64,000 bases of DNA from Scatophagus argus (taxonomy: Eukaryota > Chordata > Actinopteri > Scatophagidae): positions 7,370,501 to 7,434,500 of the forward strand of contig NC_058496.1 in NCBI RefSeq assembly GCF_020382885.2, written 5' to 3'. Under the pieces are notes generated by a model that had not been told where the DNA came from, made no database searches, and saw only the letters and a program-made list of their open reading frames with translations. Below are positions 12,567 to 23,500 of the stretch, piece by piece (the stretch's first letter is position 1; the number at the start of each line of letters is the position of its first letter). The position numbers and the translations under genes are program-made.

Positions 12567-15500
12567 AGAACTATAAAACTGACTTTAAAAAACATTTTAT
12601 TTCATGTAGAACTCACTTGTGCTGGATGAAGGCCTGCACCAGCTCTGGCTTCAGTCTACATAGACCATGAGGAAAACTCCTCGGCAGCCCGGAGTCTGAG
12701 TGATAATTCTCTGGCCAGCCTTCTTTTACACAACCCTTCCTCTCCTCATCGCCCTCACAGCCTTTATTACTCTCATTTTCTTCAATGACCATCTGACTTT
12801 CTGTCTCCACCTCTGGACAGAAGTTGGCATCAGCCGGGGAGGTCCTGAACACATCCAGTATGTAGAACCTCCCATCAGCCCCCAGTAGACCCTGAGCATC
12901 CACTGACGTGAACAGTGGTACCTGTTGACAGCTGGGTGTCACGACGACATGTCTCTGGAGACAAAGAGACTTGGCAGCGTGAGCCAAGAGCTCTAGCAGC
13001 CGTCTGCGGTGGGGGGACTCTTGGGGTCCTGCATTTACACCATACAGCAAACCCCTATAGAGCAGAAGAGACAAAAAATGTTGAGTGTTGACACCACTAC
13101 CACAGTGAACTGTTGAATAACGGGTCCGCAGGGTATACCTTGAAGCAGGAGCGGTTCCCTGGTCCTGCTCTGAGCCTTCTAAGCCAGGAGCCAGACCTTG
13201 AGCAGATAGCCGCACTCCTCTGTAGTCTACAATGGCTGTAGGTAGAGTGTGCAGCGCTTGTAGTCCCTCTATGTTACTGTAGGCCTGAACTCCTTTAAGC
13301 TCTAGTCTCTGAGCAGCCCTGCAGATACAAGGTGAGGAAAACTAAACTAAATAATCAGTGCCAAATCAGACTCAAAAAATATATTAGGCTCTCCGACCCA
13401 GCAGGTGGACAAGGTGTGCTTTGGGAATCATTTACAGCTATAGCACAATGAGATACCACAATTATGATCAAGTGTCTTTACGCTAACAGGATCTGGTCGT
13501 TGGACTTGTGGTTCGCTCTCACCTGCGACCCCTTTCCCCGCCAAACATTGCACTTGCCGCCCCCTGGCTCATGAACAGGCCACCCCACAGGAAAGCGGGG
13601 TCCTCTGGGTTTCCATTAACCGGCTCTGCAAAGCCATCTACAACTGTCACTGCCCCCTGCATCACAGCCCTCACAAATGCACTGTTCACCTGAGAAAACA
13701 GGTACAAATGAAGTTGAGATGAGGAGAAGCTGAGTGAAGAAAGAAATGAAACAACTTAAAAGAGATCTAAATTACAGGTTGTCTTCATTACCTGAAGCAG
13801 AGCCCTGTCTCTCTGCAGCCTCTCCTCCAGAGTGCCAACTGGACGATCTCTGGCTGCTTGCAACTCCTCATTCCAGTCTGGAGCCTACACATAACACACA
13901 TGGTTACACTTGCTTTCATTGCCAGCAGCACACCATTCGACAAATAATTACACAGTCTTGTAAGTAACCTGTGTTGCTGGCTCGTTATCCACTGCCAGTC
14001 TGCTGAAGGTGTTTTTGTGAGTGCGAGAGGCACAGGGAGGCCCGAGCCAGCTCAGTGTGTGGTAATGAGTGGGCATCACCTCTGCTGGAGTTAACTGTGA
14101 CCTAAAGCAAGAAAGAGAGAAAACTTCATTACCAAAAAATACATTTCACTGCACTGATTTTAAAATAGCAGTAATTATGATAATTTTAATGATCTGAGTT
14201 TGTGATATACACCTTGCTAAAACTTCCCTGTTAGGATACTGTAGTATTCACGCTTCCTGTATGCACAGGAAATCATGTTACCTGTTTTTGAGTGTGGTAA
14301 AAGCTTGTTTGAAGGCAGGGCTGATGTGACAGAGCAGCTCAGTAAAACTGTGACAAACTGGGGAAGACTGCGCAGGGCGAGGATCGAACACGTCCTCTGT
14401 AGACCTGAGCGTAAGAGGGCAGAGAGAAAGAGAAGTCATAATTAAACTAAAACATTTATCGAGTTAAAGTTCAAATATTAACAAAGCCGGTCACTCAGAC
14501 AGAATGATCCACTATTAGCCTATCATACATTGTAACAACTTGCAACAATAAATAGAAAATAGTTTGAGTGGAAGTCCTTTTTTTTTACCTATTGAGAAAG
14601 AAACCTTTTGGACAGGATGTGATGTCACACCGTCGCCCTTCTATTGTCACCACAGTGATGTACAGGAAGTCTCCCTGCAGCTTCCTGTGTCCTGGAGGTG
14701 GATTCCAGCAACTCAGAGACAAATCCTTCAAGTAACCGGGGGCCTGGTGAGACACATATAAAGTTGCAGAGTGTCTGCGTGCACTATGGGCCAGGCTAAA
14801 ACAAGTTTCCAGGAAGTTACATACTTCTGGCTGAGAGCTCTGTGGTAGCAGGGCCATGAGTGGTCTCTCTGAGGAACCAGGGAGGAGGTACTCTGGGGGA
14901 GCGCTGTCCGGGCTGGTTGTTTCTGTTTTTGTGTTGCTTAAAGTGCGTTTCAGACTCTTTCCATTCGATAAGCTGGAGTCTGCAGCAGGAAAGAAGGGAG
15001 ATTTTAGTGTGAGCTTAACCTTCTAACTTTGCCCTTTGACTTGATGCAGAGTATGTGTGTGTACCTGGCGTATGCGTATGTGTGAGTGCCTCCAGTACAC
15101 TTGGTGAGCGTCCTTCTCTCAGTGCATCCTGAGGTCCCGATGCTCTCAGCAGCTCCAGCACACGAGCCAGATGGAGCCGGACTGAGTGGGCAGTGTAGGG
15201 CTCTGGAAAAACACTCAGTGTTACTGACCTTCATGGAAGTATGAACAACCCTGATTAAACAGCCAGAAAGAACAGGACAAACCTCACTCATGAGGTCACA
15301 ATCAACTTAAACTGCTAAGTTTACATTAAATGTTAGATTTTAAATCTTAAAATGACATTGGGTGTTTATCAGTTAATTAAGGATATTCTAATAGACATAA
15401 ATCTGATAGGTTACATTCTGTGCATCCCAAAAGATTGGCTGCAGGACTGTTTCTTTCAGTATCTCAACAGCTAGCTGATAAGACTCTGACTAATTAGTTG

Positions 15501-18246
15501 ACACACAGCTGTAATCTCTGCAACTATAAACTGTGTTATGTCTCAGAAGAATTGGGTCAGCCTTTTACAATCAGCTGAGAGAAACTTAAGCATGTGTGTG
15601 AAAGGTAGAGGGTGACGAGTGTGAAGAAAATATGGACAGGATAATTCTGTTCTATATATTCCGATTTTATATTTAATTATTATATCATAAATGACCCTAG
15701 ATATGTACACACACAAACGGACATGTAAGGGAGATCTTGTTAAAAGGTACACTGTTAGAGTACACTGTTATAATGCATGGATGACAAAGAATGCACAAAA
15801 GTTTCAATAGAAAGTCAGCTTCTCAATTAAGCAAAAAAAAAAAAAAAAGTTTCCAGACAACTCAACTAACTACATGCAACAAATGTGGATTGGAAATCTG
15901 AACTAAACTGTGATGACTTTCAAAAAAAATAAAAAAAAATAAGCAATGCCAATACCTTCCACCAGGCGAAGGATGGCTCCTGGTTTAAGCCCTTTAATAC
16001 TTAGCAGTTCTGCGAGAGGGTCCAGAGTCGTGCCAGCCAGTGCCAGTGACAGATTGGAACGTGGACTCACCTCGTCCCTCGAAAGCAGAGCCATTACTGC
16101 ATCTTGAACATGCCAAAAACCATGAACCTACAAAGAGACGGTGAGTTTAACATAGCAAGTGGTGCAAAAATATAGATTATAAACCAACGTTTTCCATGAG
16201 GGCACCTCAGACAGATATAGATAAGAGAGAGAACATGGAATATTGCACATAGTACATCAAACATTAACACTGACAGAAAATACAGTATTACATGAAAAAA
16301 CACACAAGGTCTTCACACGGTCATAGAGACAGATCAATGTGCGCACAATGCCAACTCTGGACTGTCAGAGTTCTACATTGTCAAAAATGACAAGAGTGCA
16401 CAAAATAAGGATGATGAATATTTATCAATATGTAGTCTTAGCTATCAATGTTAGTTTTCATCACTTGTCGAGTGTTAATATTTGTAGAAGAAGAGGCAAC
16501 AGAGAGGAAACGACAGTCTGGTTTTGTACCTGCAGCTCAAATGGCTCTACTCCTGCCCCTTGGATCTTCACAGGGAACGACGTGTCCTCACCTTGCTTCA
16601 TAACTGCATCCTTTCCACCAGCCCGGCTGATTACATCTGTTGCAAGAAGAAACCAGAGAAACAAAACTAACTGAGCATAGTCACGGAGCAAAATAGATGT
16701 GGTTGTCTTCCTGCCTTCTCCTCTTTACATACTGGGTTTTCTTGCAGCTAGCTATGACTTCAAAGTTCACTTTCACTGTGATTGGCAATGCATGAATAAC
16801 TGAATGAGTGAATGAATAAGAGAGAGCCATGACTTATGATTACTCAGATTTCATCATCTGTTCTTTGCTGCAGAATCAAACAAGACCACTAATCTCCCCT
16901 GAAATTATCATGAGTGAGAAGGACTAAAGAGTCAGTGTGTGCGAGACTGCCTGCGGGTGAGGGCGAATCTATGTTAAGAAAATGTCAAATAAAGGGAAAG
17001 TGGGGTGTGTCTGCCTTTGACACACACGTAGTACCAGAGGGAGAGCAGGACCCGGCGTGTTCTTCAACCTGAAGTGTGACTAAACCTGTTGAATTTGCCT
17101 ATTGGACTTCATGTCATCTCAGGGTGAAGGGACAACCACACCCAACGCAGGCATGTGAGCACACAGCAGAATGCTAAAATGCATAGACTAACAAACCTAT
17201 AGCTTGGCAATAGATTGTGCTTACATGCATGGAGGCATGCAGATACTGTTTATCTGACTTCACTTTGCACACATCGCTGAAGGCTGAAGTTCATTGTACA
17301 TTAAAACCTCAGTTTTTGCTGTCAATCTGGGACTACTTTACTACTGGAAAGCACCCAAATAATAGCGTCTCTATTTGTGATTGGATGGAGGAAGAACCCT
17401 CCTCTCTGCAGGCTCGGAGCCATCAGTGTCTTTTCTGTTGAAGCTGCTGCCTTACTACTACACGAAACAGCACTGTTTTCTGCACTGAAGCCCCAGAAGT
17501 TTGTTTTGGCACCATACCAATACAATGAACTACACAAGCAGGCAGAATTCCTTCCACATATGACATATATTAACATAAAAATATATCACAATGCTGTGCC
17601 CTCGCATTCTTATCTCTGTTGTGGGGGTATAAACACCTTAGGGCAGTCGCATCTGCTAGCACACACTTTAATTCAATCATCCTGTCTTGAGAAAGGGGAG
17701 TGGCAGGGGCTAAAAGAGGTAGAAGGCCCACTTGAGTGTGACAAAAGGATCAGCACAGCATAACGTTAACAAGGTTGTTGAAACTTCAAAAACAGGCAGA
17801 AGGATTTTGGGTGAACAGAAAAAGTGTGTAGAATCAGAATACTTTATTTATCCCTGTGTACACGTTTTATTTATCCCTGGGGGAAACTGGAGATTTAAAT
17901 AAAAAGCTACTCCTTAAAGGATCACAGCTTAGAACTGGGGATATCAGGATGATTTGGCTGTGTGTCTGTGTGAATAATTTCACCACAAAAGTTTAAAGTG
18001 CACAGCAGACCAACTGATTCGAAAGTTGCTGAAAGCAGAGAATGGCTGCAGCCATGTTCAGAGCAGCAGTGCTAAATCTTCCACCCTTCTCACAGTCTCT
18101 AGTGAGGGAGGCACTAGAAAAAAAGAAGGAAGAGGAAAGTACAAAAAAGGGAGACAGAGGGAGAAAGAGGAGCAAAAAAGGGAAACACATTTCTCACCAG
18201 TCTTGGCCTGATTTCTTCCTCCCCCTCTCCTCACTTTGTCCTTCAT
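7821..18246 (-). CDS. cluh: Divergent CLUH-family (clustered mitochondria) protein, 28 exons
   Basis: CLUH binds mRNAs of nuclear-encoded mitochondrial proteins in the cytosol and affects mitochondrial distribution. Coding exons (minus): 18246-18198, 16636-16530, 16127-15956, 15202-15065, 14979-14825, 14743-14589, 14404-14282, 14101-13969, 13884-13792, 13689-13523, 13318-13139, 13054-12617, 12477-12404, 12305-12201, 12106-12006, 11915-11763, 11667-11605, 11462-11230, 11135-11051, 10943-10790, 10667-10528, 10132-10052, 9869-9744, 9640-9531, 9429-9336, 9251-9126, 9013-8940 and 8379-7821. All phases close to 1395 residues. The CLU-N segment includes SFPVKIQGAGVEPFEL and SCWNPPPGHRKLQGDF. The CLU core is near residues 300-640 and the TPR array near 960-1185 (GEDHPYIATLD, ALAQKCLLRARLL). 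The Glu-rich tail ends TENGVAEE. The CLU core is far from human CLUH (TAIVDYRGVRLSAQ where human has TVVVDYRGYRVTAQ), so this is a paralogue; I cannot assign an a/b letter. The start exon rests on phase match and first in-frame ATG and is the least certain part. Confidence 0.88.
12151..12181. repeat. (TG)n microsatellite in a CLUH-like intron
   Basis: Uninterrupted TG dinucleotides about 20 bases from the donor of the neighbouring exon (12201). Confidence 0.95.
14744..14824 (-). other. cluh: Short stop-free 81-nt intron in the CLUH-like gene
   Basis: Strong signals GTATGT and CTCACCAG bound a segment of exactly 81 bases. It is open in the coding frame, so retention would add 27 residues between QPE and APGYL. 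Human CLUH has no such insert at this position, which supports splicing as the main form. Confidence 0.7.
17828..17892. repeat. Retroposon tail-like fragment
   Basis: TACTTTATTTATCCCTG occurs once and is followed by a second TTTATTTATCCCTGGGGGAA. This resembles the minus-strand form of a tail common to teleost LINE/SINE elements. The match is from memory only. Confidence 0.4.
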
Positions 18247-20489
18247 GGCTGCTTGCTGAAGCTTTTCTTGAGCGGTCCTCTTGTGTTTTTTTGTGCTTCT
18301 CTGTGCTGGAAGTTGCCTCCCCTCAAAAGACTTACTTCAAACCGCTGGAAGAAAGCACACAAGGGGAACAGAGTGAGTAGGAGTGTGCAGCCGGACTGCT
18401 GAGTGAAAGTAAACGGCAGCCTGTACAGGATTGTAACTCCTGCCCTCACTACAAGGCAAACTCAGTTTATCTGTTGAAAGAAAAAAAAAGCCACACCCTC
18501 TTATTGCTCCACACAGGCTCATGTCTCTCACACTTTGTTGGACTGGGTGTGTCTATGTGTTTTAGCTCTACTGACTCTTCCTCCCCTGGCATGTTTAACT
18601 CTTCCCTCCCTCCATTAGCCCTGGAGGGGAGGTGGGAAATAAGCATAAAGTGTGTGTGGTGGTGGTTTGACCAGTCACACTATGTCACAAATGTTGTGGT
18701 CCCTTTAGTGAATCTGAGTACACGTTTGAATGGAAACAGAGGAATTAAGTTGTATGCAACTTTCTGAACCCACATGTATTCATTGAAAATAAGTAAAATA
18801 AGGTAATTCTAATGGATCAATTCACTGTGGTGACTAATGATAATGAATCATTCTGCTGGAAATTCGACCACATGACAGTTAACCTGCTACAAATGGGTGT
18901 GTCTATGACTTTTAATTCAGCTGCTTATCTTAGTGAGAGGCCTACACCTACTACATTCACATTTTACACATACCTGGGTATATTTCAGTTCAAACCAGTC
19001 CAAGGATTTCTGGGTTAGGCTGGTCAGGTGACTTGTTTAGTCCTGATTGACATTCTATCCAACATCTACAATATGCTAAGCTCTGGTTTTAGTTGCTTCT
19101 CAGCTGGAGGACATTAAAGTCAAGAGAGCATCTGCTCAAAATCTTCACCTTGTCATTCCTATCATTTTAATTTATTATATGAGTAGTGCACTGAGAAAAA
19201 AAGATATACAATAATTGTCAGATTCTTCTTATTATGTCAAACCATTGGGAACACCATCAGAATAAAATCAGTTACATATAATTTGTGATAAATAGGCTCT
19301 ATATATTTGGATTTAGGCTGTAACAATATAACCCAAGCACCCCAAAACACCTACTCATTTACAATTACTGAATTTATGTAAAATGTTATAATCAGCAATT
19401 ATCCGTTAAATACGTTAAGTTACGATTACCTTCCACTACGTTGGAAAAATCTGAAATTTTAACGCATCCGTCTCGCTGAAGCTGCAGAATTACAACAACC
19501 AAAATCTCAATATTAAAAATTCGTGACGTTAGCTTAATTGGGGGCGGTGTCCTCGTGATGTTGTGGTGTTGTATGTTACATTCGCGTGCGCCTCGTGAAT
19601 TTAACGTTTAATATGACGTTTCCTTTCTTTTACACTTTAGGTGATGTTTTCGGTGACTGTTTGATTTAGAATCAAACAAACACATAATTACGTCGTATTA
19701 CACCGAATACTGACTTGAACTAAACGAAGAATGTTTTTCTTTGAGAATCTTTTTCCTTTATCTTGGGACACTGTGTTCACGTCTTTCACCTTTTGCTACT
19801 GCGACATTTGAAAGCCTTGGCATCACAGTAAACATTCTGTGTATCAATATTGTTGTTTTTATGTTTTCATTTGTCCGTTAGTGGGGTCGTTCGTCATCGT
19901 TAATCTCTTAATAGTCATATGTCCGAGAAACCAGGCTGCGTTTGACAGGAGGCTGTCCTTGGTTAGCCGAGCTAGCCAGAGCGAGCTAAACAACGAAAAG
20001 AAATCATCTGCATTAGCTGTATGTGAAGTTGTCGGTGAGTTTAATTTAACGACTGTGCTATAACGTCCAAATCACCAGCAAAATGTCCAAACAGAAAACT
20101 TGACGCTGGTGTTCCGTCCAGCCATAGTAACGCACAGCTAGCAGAAGCATAAGCCAACGTCAACCACCTTTGGCCTCTGGGATGTGTGAGTTTCATTTTG
20201 AACATTAACATGCACCAGTGACAGAAATAACCTTTTTCCATTTCCGTGAAAGGTGAAGTTACTGAGAGCCGGGATTAGTTGCTAGTTACCGTTAAACCGT
20301 TGATAGGGTGTGAGCTTACGTGATCTGGCTTGTTTCGCTTTCTGTCCCATCACCAAGCTGCAGGTATCACTAATAAATCCCTTGATAGTTGTACAGGCTA
20401 TAACATGTTATATAGTAAGTGTGATGATGTGGCGATGGACTTTAAGCCTCCGTTTTGCTCTCATTGTGTGTGCTGCTTGGTTGTTACAG
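18247..20489. promoter_or_regulatory. Divergent 5' region between the CLUH-like gene and DDHD2
   Basis: The CLUH-like start codon (18246, minus) and the DDHD2 start codon (20560, plus) face away from each other. A probable DDHD2 noncoding first exon ends at 20034. The sequence around 19460-19620 is locally rich in CpG (GGGGGCGGTG, TTCGCGTGCGCC) and is the likeliest DDHD2 start region. The CLUH-like frame stays open upstream of its ATG to a TGA near 18337, without another ATG. I see no gene between them. Confidence 0.5.
19840..20034 (+). other. ddhd2: Probable DDHD2 noncoding first exon
   Basis: A strong donor (GTTGTCG then GTGAGT) follows 20034 and can join the acceptor TTGTTACAG at 20489, which precedes the start-codon exon. 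The 5' boundary is not determined. Confidence 0.45.
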
Positions 20490-20559
20490 GTTCTGTTTCT
20501 CTGTGCGCCCCCCGCCCACCTCAGTACAGAGCTGAGGGTTGTGGTCAGGTCCTGAGCTA

Positions 20560-23500
20560 ATGTCAGACTGTCCTGGTGAAGAGGGGGGTCTAACTCAGGC
20601 CGCCCCAAACGTCAACACCCAAGACCTGTTTGACAACCCCACTCAGACTGCGGTAACAGTGAACACACCTGAGGATCAGGTGAGACTGCCTGTGTGTGTT
20701 TTTTTTTTTGGTTTTTTTTTTGTACGAGTGTAATAATGTTGTTTGTCAGAATCTCTCCTGTCGTGCTGACCTCCATAATTGAGGTTAGGATTTAGGTTTG
20801 GTTAGACTTTGCAGAGGTGATGGATTAGGATTAGGTTTGTGTTTATGTTTATGTAAGGGGAAACATACATTGATGGTGAACAGACTTCCAGTCTTCTCAT
20901 TTCTCATTTATCAGTAAAGTAAAATAAAGTTATTTATATAAAGTTATTTCGCTCCTGAACTTGACTGAGCTGTGACTGTTGTTCTTTCATACAGCAAACC
21001 ATGAGATCTTGCACAATTTCAAGGCCCTGCCAGCACTGAAATACTTTGTCACATCAGTAGTGTTATAAATAGAATTCATTCCTCCCAAAGGATTATGAAA
21101 TTGAAAAAGTGCAAGTGTTACTGTAGTAATGAAATGCAGTTCTAATCATATGTTGTATTGTGGGGCTCCCATAAAGGCTTTATGAAACCATTCACTGCCC
21201 AGTAAATGTTATTAACAAATCCAAATGTAAACAGAAACTGTTTGTGCGCCTAGTATAGTACAGTAGGGCAAAGTGGCAATGGTGGGCTTGTTGAGGGGGA
21301 ATGTGTGTAGTGGGTGAACAGTGTGCATAAGGTATGCACATGTGACATACTGTCCCTCTGCAAGGTATGCACATGTGATATGAGACAACAAAACCGGTAT
21401 GATGTCCGAGGCTAGTGTCAGTGTGTGTCTGTCTGTCAATGATAAACTGGAAGCATATGTAAATGAACTGAGTATTATGAATCATTTAAGGTACTTTGCT
21501 AAAGAAACTTTGACTGTTTTCATGTTGCATAGTGTTACCAGATGTAGAAACAGGAAGGTATTACTTGCAAGGTGATCAGCCAGATTTTATTCCTAGGAAG
21601 GGCGTTCCATTCACACGTCAGTTAATTCTCAATCTTATGTTAAATCTGTACACCTGCTGTATGCACATGGCGCTGCAAATCAGATCCCCGATTTGGCAGC
21701 TGTGTGTACTGTATGTGTTTGTTTGTTGTTGTGCCAAGCAGTGGCAGGCTCTCCCTCTCAGCACTCCGAAACAGGAACAGCAGAGTGCCGAAGTATTACT
21801 GGCAGCATTGTTTCTGAATGCAAGATATTCAGTGGAAAAAGACTGTCCACACGCTGTAGCTGTGGAAAGAATAGGAGACAAGAGGCAGCTTGTAGGGGAG
21901 TAAAGAAAACAGGGTTTTGTGTGCCTGATCCTTTCCAGACTGTCCATTACTTTGTCTGATATTCACAGTTTCCTTGATAGAAGCTTATTGGAAGAGCACA
22001 GTCGTAGCTCAGACTTATATTTATATAAGTCTGAGCTACGACTATATATTACTGGCTGATCACCTTGCAAGTAATACCTGAAAACTGAAAACTACAGATC
22101 TGGCCTGATGCAAAGAGGGAAACGTATCTAACGCTGATGCCATCATTTTTCTAAAGGTGTCGTCTGTGGTGGATGAGGCTTCTCCTTCTTCCACGTCGTC
22201 CTTTGAGATACTTGACATGGAGTCAGTCCCAGCTCCTTATCAAGAAGTGCAGCCTCATTGGTTTTTCTGTCGACGAGCTGAGGACAACACCTCCTGGCTT
22301 CCTTTCAGCAGAGAGGACTCTGACAAGCTAGAGAATGCCTGCAACAGTGGTAAGCATGTATTTATACTTGACATGTACATTATGCACTGCAAATAGTTGA
22401 GTACATAGAGTATAGAGTACAGCTGTAAGTAATTTCCAAACCATTCGTTGCTTAGAATCTAGTTTAAGGATATGGTTTTATAAATCCTGTTTGTGTCTGC
22501 TCACACGTGTCTGTCTTTACTGTGCAGTAGGAGAAAAGGAGGAGAAGGTGGTGGTAGCTGTGGACGGAGAGCGTTATGATGTACATGTCAGGGAGAGGAA
22601 ACGCTATGCTGTGTACTGGGACCAAGCTCCCACTGAAGTCCGCCGCTGTACCTGGTTCTATAAAGGAGATAAAGACACCAGATTCATGCCTTACCCTGAG
22701 GATTTCAGCATACGTCTAGAGGTAGTCTGGCAATGAGCCATCACACTGCTCATTCCTACAGCGTCTCACTTTATCCTCTTCCTAACTATACCTGTTTCTC
22801 TTTTCATATCGGTTGGTTCCTTGCCCTCCAATTTTTCAGGACGCTTATATGGTTGCAGTAACCTTGGGTGAATGGAAGACGAAACTGGAATTTCCCACTG
22901 GAGAGACTGTCATCTTACACAATCCCAAAGTAAAGCCTGCTGTTAAAATATGACCATGCAGTCTGTAATTAAATACATGACAAAGCCACATCAAGGCTTT
23001 TCTGAGTATATAATTTTTTTGTTAGGTACATTGCCTCTTTCTACTAAGCCTCTTCTCCTTTATTTTCATCCTCCTCTCTTCAGCTGATAATGCAGTATCA
23101 GCCCATAGGGTTGCAAGATGAGTGGGTGTCCTCCCCTTCGGAGCAGACCCGGCCTCGAACAGTCAAAAGAGGAGTGGACAGCATCTCTGTAGAAATACCT
23201 GATGGTATGTGTGTGGATGTACCAGTAAGGCATAAACTGGGGTATAAGCCCATTTCACAAAGTATTACCTACAGTTAACACCGCTCACACAGTCGGACTC
23301 ATATTTCTCTGTGTTCCCAGGTGAACCAGAAAAAGTGGACCACCTTGTCTTTATGGTCCATGGCATTGGTCCGGCATGTGACTTGCGCTTCAGATCCATC
23401 ATACAGTGTGGTAAGTGTGACTGTGAATATGGTGAAATACAGAACACATACGTGTGTGTGTGTGTTTTGTATGACTCCTTCATTTGGGCAGCCGTGGCTG

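Noticed and set aside
18042-18380. 112-residue Lys-rich plus-strand ORF
   Set aside because: Antisense to the CLUH-like first exon and its leader; purine-rich composition explains the open frame.
21693-21959. 88-residue ORF beginning with a signal-peptide-like [15 protein letters not shown]
   Set aside because: Lies inside the foldback segment of a DDHD2 intron with no known family pattern; kept only as a curiosity.
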